Origin: [Phialemoniopsis] sp. UDSM-2020
Lineage: Eukaryota > Ascomycota > Sordariomycetes > Thyridiales > Thyridiaceae
Length of the DNA: 64,000 nucleotides
Direction of reading: 5' to 3'
Assembly (NCBI GenBank): GCA_018873225.1
Contig: JAEILZ010000007.1
Span: forward strand, 1,488,001-1,552,000
Of this stretch, positions 42,558 through 53,713 are shown piece by piece. Below the pieces are notes generated by a model that was not told the DNA's origin, did no database searches, and saw nothing but the letters and a program-made list of their open reading frames with translations. The position numbers and the translations under genes are program-made. Every line of letters starts with the position of its first letter. Positions within the stretch are counted from its first letter, which is position 1.

Positions 42558-43198
42558 GGCGGAGGACATGGGCAAATTGAATGGCTGATTCTTGGTGATA
42601 TTTGGCGAAGTCGGGCTGATGTTTTTGCTTCATTTGATGGTCCAGATTGCTCCAGCTAGAAACTCAATTGACGCAGGGGAAAGGCTTCCTCCAAGGATGT
42701 TCCTGAATGCCGGCAGGGTTCACATTTCAGCCGCATACCGTCTGTGCCTTTCTACAGTGCCGATGTTGACCTTCTTCATGCTTGCAAACACAGGTCTAGG
42801 ATTTGCAGCCTGTCGGGCTTTAGGGCTCTCTTGCCACTCCAGTTGGGCGTCTAAGCCTCCCAGCATCACCTGCACAATTGTGTCTCACTGCCCACCTACG
42901 AACACACCCTCACCCCCAAAACTAATCATACACATTGATGCCCTCAATCATCGCCTCCTGGCATGAACTTTTCGACAGTGAGTGTCACTCCCGTATAAGC
43001 CTGCCACCTACAAGCCTCCTTGCCCGAGATTACAATCGCTGTTGCCGAGCGAGGTACACTCGAGTGCGAGATCTGATGTGATTTCCAAGGCAGTTTTGTC
43101 TTGCTGGCTCCCATAAATATCAACCTGTACGTTCACCTTTTCTGAGCTATCAAGACCGCTCACTCGCTTTAGAAGCAGCGGCACGTCGTCAACTGAAT
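42558..43198. other. Intergenic region
   Basis: Leader and promoter of the CorA-like gene, with a C-rich stretch near 42890-42930. No gene supported. Confidence 0.4.
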
Positions 43199-45203
43199 AT
43201 GTCGACATATCAATTCGACCAGTACAGTAATCTGGAGCGCGTCTGCTCCGACGCTGCAAATTACCCTAGCAATGGCATCCGTACCCGTCTTTTCGGGCAC
43301 ACTCTCGCTGCCTACAAATCCGAGCTCGAGAGTCGATCGACTGATCTCTTTCAGGCCGTGCAAGAGTATCCCATCGACTTTCTAGAGGCATTTGAAGGGG
43401 ATGATTTCCAGAAATGGGCTTGCAAAACCGCGTCGGAACTAAGGCAGCATTACAAAATCCATCGCCACGAGCCGCTCAGTCGTTTCATGTAAGTAGTCCA
43501 GCGCCTGTAATTAACTCCCTTCTCACTGGATTTCTAGATGTCTTCAAGCAGAGACTTCTGAGACCCCATTGGATTGCACCAAAGACGTGTTTACCCTGCT
43601 ACTTTCATTTCATCATGTCATGCCCCGTTTCCTTGATCTCGTCTTTGCATTTGGCCGACGGACAGCTGCGGCCTCCGACCTCCACTACACTGCTTTTCAC
43701 CACGAGAATTTCCTCGAGCTGGACGATGCAGGCCATAGTATACCGCGTCTTGGCAGGTCCGGAAGACAATTACAAAATTGTTACAACTTGTGGGGCGTCG
43801 AGAAGTCCGATGCCAACGGGCAGTGGTCTTTCCGCCAGACCGCAGTGTATCACTCTTTCGACGTCGAAAGCTGCCGTTCGCTCTGGATCAATATCAAAGC
43901 CAATGAATTGATTAGGGATAGAATTACGGATGCCGCCACCACGCCAGGGAGGCGAAACTACAACATCAGTTCCAGTCCATCTTCCCGGTTCGCAGCCACT
44001 CTCATCAACCACATGATATTCTTCGAGTGGTGCACGGAGGGCTGGAGATCATTCATCACATCCTTGGAGAAGGAAGCTCGGGAAATCATGACGAAAGTAG
44101 AGAATGCCCCATTGGAGGATGTCGAAAAACAACTTACTTTGGATTATGAGACTATCATGCCCACATTCTCACCTGCACCACCTCAGCAGACGTCGACTTC
44201 ACCTCGGATTGGCCAATCGCGCATATCCTCTGGCTTCAGACCTTCCGGTCCCAGAATCACCTTCAGTGGCAGGAATACAATGCCCGAGCCTGCCCAGGCG
44301 TCTGCTCCTTCTACGGTCCATGCGCCAGCTACTTCCGAGCCGCTCCCTACCGTATCTGCGAAGCATCTGACTGTCCTCGAGGAGTTCTCGATCAAGAGCT
44401 TGCAGCGTCTGGGCGGCATTGGCTCAAAGCTTCAACATGCAACCCTGATCATGAAGCTCAACGCTCAAGTCATAAATAGTGCTGTTGCTTATTACGACGC
44501 ACTGATAGATGGCAAAGCACTATCTGACAGTTTAAAGAGCGGCTGCGGGCCAGAGATGTCCACGTTTAGAGAAGCAACCGCGAGCTGCATCCGACAGTTG
44601 AACATGGAGCAGTCACGGATCGCTGCTCTGGAAGGCATTTTGAGAGACGGTCGAAACCTTCTAAATACCATCCTACAGTATAAGAACACCGCAATCAACA
44701 AGATTCTTACGGTGAACGCCCAGGAGACCTCGCAGCGAGTCGAGGAGATGACGGCGGAGATGCATCAGTCGGCCCTTAGAATGGAGTCGCTGACGAAATA
44801 CACCGGAACGATCGCGGAAAAAACAGAACGCGAAACATCGTCGATGCACATTATTACACTGGTTACGCTTGTGTTCCTACCAGGTACTTTTGTGGCTGTA
44901 AGATACGGACTGCCGCAGATTTGGCGACTTCTGACTGATCGACAGACACTGTTTGGGAGCGGGCTTTTCCAGTGGGATCAGAACCATCCCGAGATGGAAT
45001 TTCCCATGTGGAAAGAAAAGTATTTTTATTTATTTGCCAAGATATGTTTTCCTTTGATGTTCTTTGTCATTGTGGTGTGGTACGGCGTCTACTGCTGGTC
45101 AAAGTGGAAGGGGAAGAAGAGAGGCGGCGACGAGGAAAGCCTACTTCCAGGTGGTGACGAGGGCGCACTGATGGATGAGAAGAACGAGTCTGGAGGGAGC
45201 TGA
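43199..45203 (+). CDS. CorA-like transmembrane protein
   Basis: Three exons: 43199-43488, 43538-44897 and 44946-45203. The second intron (44898-44945) is 48 nt and stop-free, so the unspliced frame also reads through. Splicing restores FLPGTFVATLFGSGLFQW, the hallmark membrane segment of fungal CorA-like proteins; 635 residues result. The long soluble part has a Ser/Pro-rich insert at about residues 300-370, then helices (AQVINSAVAYYDALIDG, ERETSSMHI) leading to two C-terminal membrane segments. The tail is acidic. True CorA magnesium channels carry a GMN motif, which is absent here, so ion transport is not assured. Confidence 0.8.
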
Positions 45204-46197
45204 ATGGTACTCAATCATCAGGCTACAGGGGGGCACTTAGAATAAAAATTGACGGGCCAATCTCTCGCTGTGGACAAAACATAAATTACATCGACAATGT
45301 ATCATTCACCTATTTCCCAGATCCCAGCAATCCCCCATTGATGTCCTCACTGTTCATCAGGACAGCCGTAAAACCCCACCATGATGCTCAGCTGCCGATG
45401 AATCACATTTCAGCGACCGGCAGCAGCGAACTGCTAACCAGGCCCCCAAATTGCCACCCTCCCTCGACTGTCTTTGGGGAACAATGGTGGCCGGGCCGTG
45501 AGGAAGGCGCCAATCACGGTCGTGTGGCTTCATGCACGAATGCTGTGCTTGACGCACAGCCAGCGCAAATAGGCCAATCCAGTGCCTTCCTTGCCCGTTC
45601 GTCTGACCATTCTGCCCACGCCATGGCAGCCTTCTCGACGCCTTTCGAGTCTGGCTGCAAACCACCATTGTCGTCCACGGATCGGGAATGTATCCCTCCC
45701 CGCCGCCCCTCATGGGCGAGCCTCTGCTGCTCGAAATGTGCCTCGTCGGCTGCCAATGACGGATGACATACCTCCCTTCAGAGTACTTTACCCTGCCCTC
45801 TCCACCGGCCAAGGTCCCATAGACTTTCAAGTCAGCGAGAACGACGAGGCATTGAATGCGACTGAGTGACGCAATTTCGAGCCCCTCTCTACAGCCTGAT
45901 CAGCTGCTTATCTGCGTGGCCGCCTAGGTCGCTCGCTCGGTGTGCCGGCCTACTGACAATCGTTCGCGCAAGCTTGCCATCAGGCTGCGCTCTTCAATTC
46001 TCCTTCACAATCTTTACGTCTCGTCGAGGTTCATTCCACACATCGCCAACATCATTCGCACGAGCGCTTGTTTGCGCCAAGCCGCGTCGATCTTTTGCGC
46101 CTACTTCACATCAAGTTTTGCTGCCTGCTGTGGTCTTGTGCTCGATTCAACACCATACGCCAATCACAAGACTCGCGCAGTCACTGCAGCTGTCAGT
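45204..46197. other. Intergenic region
   Basis: Long leader/promoter region between the CorA-like and kinase genes; the open frames on either strand look non-coding. Confidence 0.4.
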
Positions 46198-49100
46198 ATG
46201 GTCTTCGACCTGCGACGAGCGCTCCACGAATACCGTCAATGGGTTGACGGCGTTTGTAAGCGCAATTTGGGCACCCAGATATCCGCAAACACCTTATTAT
46301 CCCACGGATACGTGCCTCTGCAAGATTTGAAGGACTACTTTAACCAGGACGACTTGGTTCGCTCTATCGCTCTGGCTGACAATGGCAACATACCCATAGA
46401 CCAGGACCTTATCATGAATCATTACCTCAGGATATTCGCCACTCTTGTATACATATCGAGCCCTCAGGATCCCATGGTCGGGTATCTGGGCACCTTCGCT
46501 CGCAAAGCTCGCACTGATGCTAAACTACCGTTCCACAAGATTGAGGACCTCGACGACATCTTTGGGGCCACAGACGCGGACAAATATGCCAAGGAGGCCT
46601 TTTACAGATCGCACTTCAAATTCAGTCCTCAACAATTGGCCGAGGGCACAAGCACGAGTCTCAATGAAACAGAACTTGCTCCTGAAGTTATTTTGCCCTT
46701 GAAGCATGTCAAGAACTTGTACGATGGCCATGGACCAGACGCCGAGCTTAAGTTATTCGAGTTATCAGCGTCTAGCGGGCTTCAGACTAAAACGGCAAGT
46801 CAATTCATTCCTGCCCAACCTTGTTGTCCCAGAGGTGTCTAATGATTCTCCTCCACCACAGTCAAAAGTCGTCGCGAAGATATACCCTCCCACCGAACTT
46901 CACTATACCTTCCGCGCCGAACTTGAGGCGTATTCAGCCTTGAAGTGGCAAAACAGCGCCGAAAACAATGCCGACTACTTCCTCCAGTATTATGGCTCGT
47001 TTGTCCAGGGCACACGAGGTGTCATACTACTCGAGTATGCTGATCAAGGTAGTCTGTTGGACTTCTTCCAGAAGGGACAAGTACCTTATACGCGCGAAGA
47101 GATGTTCCTCTTCTGGGAACGTCTTTCCAGTCTTTTCCTCAGTGTCGCGACGATTCATGGTGTTCGAGAAGTCAAAATCCCGAGAGTCCGGGGTCTTCAT
47201 CAGGACTTGAAGCCGTCAAATATCTTTGTCTTCTCCGAAGGCGATCCGTCCGAGTCCAAATATCGATTCAAGATTGGAGATTTTGGCCTGAGCAGTTTCG
47301 AAAAGACCACCAGCGCGACCGAGTCAGCACTGCCAGATCACAAGAGCACGAAGGTCTACGGGGCTCCTGAGCTGATGTCTTGGCATCATAGTCTGGAGGA
47401 CATGGATCTTAAGATAACCCCGGCAGTAGACATGTGGTCTCTCGGCTGCGTGTTCTACGAAGCTGCTGTTTGGTCTGTATGTGGGGAGAGAGGCCGTGAG
47501 GAGCTTGCGAAGCTGCGACAAGGGGAGCCCGGTCCACCTCAAGCGCGCGGTCGCTTTCATGATGGGTTACGGAGATTGAAAGCACTCGACACGATGACTG
47601 AAAGGCTATATGAACGACGACGCCATTACGATAACCTTACAGATGATTTATGCAAGTGGATCTGCGAGTATTTGTTGGTCTCGCAGCCAGCACACCGAAC
47701 ATCTGCTGGCCAGGCTCATTACCACGTTGCAGAGATGCTGAGGAAGCATCGAGTAGAGGCGGCAAGGCTGTCCATTCAGTCAGCTCCCTCCCCTCAATCC
47801 TTCAATTCACCAACTGGAGATGTCCACGGTCCCCAGGCGACGCCAGGGCGTCCAGTTCCAACATCTCCTTCCCCAATACCACAGTACTCGCCTGACAGCA
47901 GTGCTGGCCAATTTAGTGGCAGTTTCACCACTCCAAGGCCCCCGCCGCCATTCCACATGAATCATAGTGCTCCTGATCCTCCAACAATTGCGGTCCCCTC
48001 ATATCCGAGCGAGGGATGGCTTCCAAGGCCTGCCACTGTCACCCAGCCTAGCTCAGAGATCCAGCAGACAAGGCGCCATACCCATCACGAGACTAGGGGC
48101 ATAGGTGTTGCCAGTTTTCAAAATCATCGCTTCTCAGCGCTCCCAGAAGGAGAAGAAATACCATCAGTGGAAAATTTCTCAAGGCAGTCTCGCGGAGATC
48201 TGCCAGGAATGTTTGCGGGAGGTGAGCCGCCCGCTGGAGAGGAAGGAACACGACTTGGTACAAGGACCCCTAATCGCACGCGGTCAATAACGCCGACACC
48301 CTCCAGAAGTTCCAACAAAACTCCCCACAGCCACAGGCTACCAGACATCACGATAGATGAAGTATTGGCATGGAAGAAAAGCGGTCAAAAAAGGTCTGGG
48401 CAACTTCCGAGCGCATTGGCAGAGGTACCACATGCGCTTGCTGGAAGAGACCAGGTAAGCCCTTGCATTGCATTCCTACGCAGACTGTTTCAGAAATCAT
48501 CTAACCCATCCGATAGGTCTTTCTCGTCGATGACTCAAAAAGTATGATCAGGCACTGGTCCGATGTGAAGAAAGTAATAGAAGCGCTCGTGTGGGTAGTG
48601 AAACGAGTCGATCCGGACGGGGTTGAACTACGATTTACATCGAAACCAACGCAGAAGTTCAAAAGCGATAATTCGAGCAAATTGATCGAAAAGGTCGAGC
48701 TGAATCCGCCTCAGGCGGACTCTTGCATGATGCAATCAGCTCTCAATATCTTGATCAAAGATCTTGTGCCCGCGTCATCCAATCCTTCGAGGCGACCTAA
48801 ACTTTTCCGAGGGAAAGAGGCAACAGGGATCAGCATCTATATCTTGACTAATGCAGTCTGGAGTGGCACCAGCGATTACTCTGCCGGACAGACTGCGTCT
48901 TCTAGCTCAGACACAAGCGTGCCTATGTGCGGCGTCGACTCGGCTGTCCACACACTGATAGATCGACTGAGGAGAGGAGATCACCACAGCACTTTTGTCA
49001 CGTTTCAGTTCATCCGGTTTGGTCATGATTCGGTGGGCAAGAGGAGGTTGCGCTACCTCGACAACGAGATTGAGAGCGATTGGGACATTGTCGACCGTCG

Positions 49101-49203
49101 GTACTTCAAAAGAGGTGTGCGCGCAATGTTGATAGGCGCCATGAACGAGGACGACTACCCTTCTGACGATAGTGATGATGAGCAAGTGAGTGACGGGAGG
49201 TAA
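46198..49203 (+). CDS. Protein kinase fused to a C-terminal vWA domain
   Basis: Three exons: 46198-46794, 46862-48454 and 48517-49203; 958 residues. Intron 1 (46795-46861) uses a GC donor (GCAAGT) with AG acceptor. The N-terminal 200 residues form a helical domain found before fungal kinases of this type. The kinase (about residues 170-510) has its ATP-site Lys in VVAKIY, the catalytic loop HQDLKPSNIFV, DFG in KIGDFGLSS and APE in YGAPELMSW. A disordered Pro/Ser linker follows. The last 230 residues are a vWA-like domain whose first strand is VFLVDDSKSMIRHW, carrying the DxSxS metal-binding (MIDAS) signature split from the linker by intron 2. The kinase should be active. The partner bound by the vWA part is unknown. 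Confidence 0.85.
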
Positions 49204-50022
49204 TCTTTTGGCGGACTAGACTACATTCATTGGGGCCGACGACAGGCGCGCTCAAAAGGATCTACTCTGCAATTTGGGATCAGTATATATGTGTAGGAAA
49301 CTCAGAGGTTTCATGTACATATCCATTTAGATATTCTTGTATATACCTTCCCAAGCTTCTTTGATGAAGTCACAACTTAAATAAGAGGATGACCTTTGTC
49401 ACTCCTGTCTGTGATACCTCCTCAGTACCCCATATCTACCCGAGACAAACACTACATTCTGGCAAGGACGGTGCTAGTAAACCAGGGTTGTCGAATTCCA
49501 GGTACCACTCCGAGCTTCGGCCCCCAAGAGCCTCGAGTGTTTGGCCTTTCAAGGTCTCTGAGGTTATATATCTACAACTGGCCAGAGGGAGAATCCCTGG
49601 GCTGTTGTCTCAAGGTTCCATGTACCAGAAGCACGACGTAAACAAGTGTCAGGGGCTAGGCCAGGTAAGTCGCCACTTTTTTCTCCATGTGCCGGCACAG
49701 AAGGTAGGGATTGGAGGAAAGACCTGTTGTATCAATAAACTGGAAGCCGCCAACCAAGCAGGTCACGGGATTAATGACGATCGTAATGGTAAAGCGCACT
49801 CAATCCTCTGTTCTCACCAGTTTAGTGTGTGTTTTTTTTTCTTTGAAAAAAATTTCATTTTATAAACTGCGGTATGCTACCTACTTAGCTTCTTATCTCT
49901 AGATGGAATGCTTGACTGACTTGAATAGAAACCCCTGATCAACTTCGTAGGATCCCACATCTTGCAGGAATGGCTCACAGAAGCTAACTCGAAGATTGAT
50001 TCTCCAGAACAAAGCCAATACA
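49204..50022. other. Upstream region of micro-exon gene B
   Basis: No certain gene. Further small blocks bounded by splice signals lie just upstream of the assigned start: 49929-49946 (KPLINF) and 50008-50028 (21 nt, NKANTMP). Both are in phase 0 with the gene, so the 5' end may contain more micro-exons, coding or untranslated. A T run lies at 49832-49840. Confidence 0.4.
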
Positions 50023-51035
50023 ATGCCGGTAAGTTAATCACTGTCCTAGCATATATGTTGAATATTTTCTGACCTGTACGTTTCAGAAGACTGTATGTGA
50101 CAGAGATCTGTGTACCAGTATTGAATAATTCTGACCCGTCATGGTAGTGCTGGAACTGTGGCCAAGCCGGGCACCTTGCCGGTGTCTGTCGTTTGGTAAG
50201 TGCAACTACTTTCAAATAGGGTCTACGACTCAACTAAGTGATAATTTGATAGACAACTGCCGAGAAGGCCGCCGTAAGTGTGATCCCTGGATGTGATCTC
50301 ACTGCTATTTTCATATAAATTGACGACAGAGTTGCACATAGCTCCTCAGAAGGGAGTATACCGTAAGCTCATACTGTCAGTGGATGTCGACCAAAAGCTG
50401 AACACCATTGTCAACAAGATCCTCCAAGAGAAGCAGGCCGCGGTTGTCGCGGTGAGTTTTCAATTCGTCCTATCCTCACAAGATGTCTCGATACTAATCT
50501 TTGTTCTACTTAGGAATATGACAAGAAGCTGGCCGTAAGTTTAGAGCATACTACCTTGAGTCTCGATTATGTGCTCATTCTCTCTAAGGATCTGGCCAAA
50601 AAGATCGCCGTATGTGTAATCCTCGATCATTCCACATGGCCATATACTGACAAGTCTGATTGCAAAGGACCTCGATGACTACCTGGCTGTAAGTAACAAT
50701 GCAACATTTGACCTAGGCTATGTGCTGTGTGCTAATAACATTGATCATATCTAGGGTCAAGAAGTACGTTCAACAACTTGATCGCTCAGTTGAAAATAGT
50801 TTGTATTGACGCGTGTAAACGAAGGAACGAGATGCACGACGAGAGGTTAGTATTGATTACCCCTTCCAGTAATCAATGGATCCATCGGAGCTGACTGTCT
50901 ATATGTGCGCAGGCTTTGATCCAAGCCTACCGTGTAAGTCTCCCTTCTTGCTTTAAGTCCAAATCTGTCAAGAACGCCACTGACTTGAATGTCTAGGACG
51001 AGAACGCTGCCGTTAGAAACCCTTGCCTTTTGTAA
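50023..51035 (+). CDS. Micro-exon CCHC zinc-knuckle / coiled-coil gene B
   Basis: Thirteen coding exons and twelve introns of 54-68 nt in 1 kb give 95 residues. Exons are 50023-50028 (MP), 50087-50092 (KT), 50148-50195 (CWNCGQAGHLAGVCRL), 50253-50273 (TTAEKAA) and 50342-50362 (LLRREYT). Next are 50419-50451 (ILQEKQAAVVA), 50514-50534 (EYDKKLA), 50589-50609 (DLAKKIA), 50668-50688 (DLDDYLA) and 50755-50763 (GQE). Last are 50825-50845 (ERDARRE), 50913-50933 (ALIQAYR) and 50997-51035 (DENAAVRNPCLL, stop). Every intron is phase 0 and GT-AG. Seven exons are exactly 21 nt, so one intron falls per seven-residue heptad of the predicted coiled coil. The 48-nt exon is a complete C-x2-C-x4-H-x4-C knuckle. 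A nucleic-acid-binding, oligomerising protein is inferred. The acceptor of intron 5 (50363-50418) is the least certain. Locus A at 25002 is a paralogue. Confidence 0.72.
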
Positions 51036-51243
51036 CTCGAATTGTCTGCACCGGTATTAACTTGACTGATAGAAACGACGACGAGTGGAGTAGACTTTTT
51101 GGGGGGCAAAGGGCCGAAGATCGAGAATTTTTGGGAGCATAATTAAATACAACTCAGTTTTGTCCACAAAGTCGTGTGCCTCGCTCTTTTGCAATAATCC
51201 TTGGGCTTTTCTTGTTTTCGGAAAGTCTCTATACATTGAGACT

Positions 51244-52248
51244 TCATTGTTGATACCTCTCGCAAGCCAGCACACCCGAGATCCACGCCGTATTCACCCC
51301 CCAGCGGTCATCGACCCTGTTATCCATGTCGTCCCAGAACTTGAACACATTATACGGGGTGTCCTTCTTCGACCATGCATGATCACCCCTCTCGCTTTGA
51401 ACATAGAAGTCCTTGATCAGCCAGCCCGCATCTCCTTGTCGAACTTCCACAAAGCGACAACCATGACCGGCAAACTCCACCCTATTCCCGGTAAGAGGCA
51501 TTTCACTCTGCCGCTCGATGCTGTAATCAATGAGCCATATTTCGTTGGTCCAGCAAAGGTCATCCTTCAGGGCTCTTTTCAAGTTCCATATTGCTTTATC
51601 GTTGCGATTTTCTTTCCAATCTGGGTCTGCAGCCCACGAAGGATCAAATTCGAGGGCCACGTGCTTCTTAGAGTCCCAAGAGTAGTTGAAGAAAGGGACC
51701 GAGGCCAGAACCCCCCCACACCAGTCAATACTCGCGAGGTCGAATGGCTGTATGCAGAAGAGATCGAGTGTCGGCACAACTGTGAACGCCTGAAAACGGA
51801 CACTGTCCTTCGACGGGATCAGTCCCATCGCCGGCGCGCCCTTGATACCCATTTCTCTGGTCCCCCACCAAGTTATCTTGCCAGCTAAGTCTCGACGTTC
51901 TTTCCACTGCTGCATCTTCCATCGTTTCTCCATGGCTTCCCGGGACTCCTTGCATGCCGTCCAGAGGCCAGAGTCTATGATGTATGCAGACATGTTTGAG
52001 GATCCACCCCAGTCGAACTTTCTGCCAGCACTTGTTGTCCGGGATGGCGCGGCCACACAGCACTGGACGTAGGTCTCCTGGTGGGCCAAGGCGTACGGTT
52101 TCATGGCCTCCAACTCGGCTTTGTTCTGTTCTTCGAAGACGGTGAAGAAGTGCGCTCCTGGCCGATCTGGTCGCATGGCGAAGTTCCAGATCATATCACG
52201 GAGTTCTCGCGGGAGATAGGGGAACAGATGAAACGTCTCCAACGCCAT
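51244..52248 (-). CDS. 2EXR-domain protein, 334 aa
   Basis: Single exon. The first ATG in frame is at 52248 (MALETFHLFPYLPRELRDMI), giving at once the FPxLPxELRxxIW signature of the fungal 2EXR domain. The rest continues with family-typical segments (SGLWTACKESREAM, ALEFDPSW, ND-rich central part). The molecular function of 2EXR proteins is unknown; they are numerous in filamentous ascomycetes. An upstream extension lacks an ATG. Confidence 0.85.
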   Translation of the reverse strand: MALETFHLFPYLPRELRDMIWNFAMRPDRPGAHFFTVFEEQNKAELEAMKPYALAHQETYVQCCVAAPSRTTSAGRKFDWGGSSNMSAYIIDSGLWTACKESREAMEKRWKMQQWKERRDLAGKITWWGTREMGIKGAPAMGLIPSKDSVRFQAFTVVPTLDLFCIQPFDLASIDWCGGVLASVPFFNYSWDSKKHVALEFDPSWAADPDWKENRNDKAIWNLKRALKDDLCWTNEIWLIDYSIERQSEMPLTGNRVEFAGHGCRFVEVRQGDAGWLIKDFYVQSERGDHAWSKKDTPYNVFKFWDDMDNRVDDRWGVNTAWISGVLACERYQQ

Positions 52249-52629
52249 TATTGCTTCCAGAAGGTAGTTCAATCGCTTTGGAAAAGTGCTGTAAGCTGCT
52301 TTAAAATGAGGTTGAAGAAAGGGATATTGCAGGGAGAGCAAGCTGGAAGATTGGAAAAGGGAGCATCGTTGGCTTTATATAAAGAACCCAATCTTTTCAG
52401 ACATCATTAAGTTTGCAACACCTATGGTTTTAAAATTGGCTCCTATATCTAAGGTAACTTGGTTGTCTTTTGTGTGGTTCAAGTCCTCGGAACCTCAAGC
52501 TTTCCCTGCGCCTAATACGGCTGAGTATGAGTTTCTCAAACGACCTTGAATGCGAAATTGCCTAGGTAGTGGAAGATCCCTTTAAGTTGATCGCTCTCGT
52601 CATATTTCTCGCCATTCGATCGATGTTCA
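52249..52629. other. Intergenic region
   Basis: Promoter of the 2EXR gene and 3' side of the rhodanese gene; nothing else seen. Confidence 0.4.
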
Positions 52630-53232
52630 TTACGTTCCTTGATGCCATACTGCTTCGTCATACCCGTCGACCCAATCCACGAATTCCGGTCCGGCGTTGG
52701 CCCATCCTTTTATGCCTCCAAGCAGAACCAAGCTTTCCATGTCCGTGTCCCCAACTTCCTCGAGATAATCTGCGAACCATCCCGCAGCGCGGCTTCCTCG
52801 GCCCCGTGAGGATCCTAACGCAGCCGTCAATCGTCAAGCGAGAACGTGGGCAGTGAAGAATCTTCTTACCGCAGTACCATATTACTCGATGCACTCCGGC
52901 AGCTTTGAGTAGCTTATAGACGGTAGGTATTGTGGGAAAGAGGCTCTGAGCTGGTAGATTTAGGGATCCGCGGATGGTTCCGCCCTGGATGGGAGTCTCG
53001 CATCAGGATCCTGAGCATATCAAGGTCGGACGATGTTGGTGTTACGTGCCTCATAATCAATTCGACGTAAATCAACAAGACAAAAGTTCTGCGAGATGGT
53101 ACTATGCCCTTGGCGAAGCATGGCTAGAACCGTATCACGATCGATCGAATTGGCCTGCTTCGTCGGAGCTGGATATGCGGCATGCCAAGGAATAGGGTCG
53201 GCCTCATCGACTTTCGGAAGAGATATCATCAT
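52630..53232 (-). CDS. Rhodanese-domain protein of the arsenic cluster
   Basis: Three exons: 53232-53050, 52984-52870 and 52814-52630; 160 residues. Intron 1 (53049-52985) has a GC donor (GCACGT); only this junction keeps the frame into GGTIRGSLNLPAQS. The N-terminus (LPKVDEADPIPWHAAYPAP) and the active-site loop VIWYC-GSSRGRG, with its Cys at the exon 2/3 boundary, fit the single-domain rhodanese/Cdc25-like proteins found in fungal arsenic clusters, often described as arsenate-reductase-like. The C-terminus LVLLGGIKGWANAGPEF is also characteristic. Reduction of arsenate to arsenite is inferred from context. Confidence 0.8.
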
Positions 53233-53713
53233 GAAAGTCAATAATCTCGATTCGGGAGGCTTTCATTCTATGATGAACGGATGAAATTAACGAGAATGGC
53301 CTATTTCCATCATATTTGACAAGTCAGATGCTGTTTTTCAGTCGCGTTGTGGGAGTGTGTCACCCCCTCGTTCTGATTGGCTGGACGGTGAATCTTGGCA
53401 CGCCGCCACTTTTTCTCGATCCCGAGGCGGGAAACTTCCTACGATCTCTGGTCACTTACGAAAAGCTTGGGTCCCTCACGAAATTCCTTACTTCTGAGTA
53501 TTCGACAGGCTGAACACCGCTCATTGGCTTGTTCATGAGCCTCCAAACACGTGCGTCCGCTGTATTAAACCTCGACAACGTTCGTCTCCCTTGCTCGCAA
53601 GGCCACCTCTGCTTCCCTGCTCCTCGACACTGCTTGACTACGCACTCCAGTCAATTGTTTCAGTATCTTTTATTTGTGTTTATATCTCGATCAAGATTCA
53701 AATATCGACCATC
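53233..53713. promoter_or_regulatory. Divergent promoter, rhodanese / ACR3
   Basis: A 481-bp head-to-head gap between two arsenic genes and a likely place for the cluster bZIP to bind. I cannot point to a convincing operator by eye. Confidence 0.4.

Noticed and set aside
42060..42575. 171-codon frame on the minus strand
   Set aside because: It overlaps the three-exon plus-strand gene, which has better splice signals and protein character; the minus frame shows no domain or leader.
49621..49862. Additional upstream exons for micro-exon gene B starting at the ATG at 49620
   Set aside because: The introns needed would be 32-38 nt, shorter than any other in the window, and the frame after them cannot be joined cleanly to the CCHC exon.
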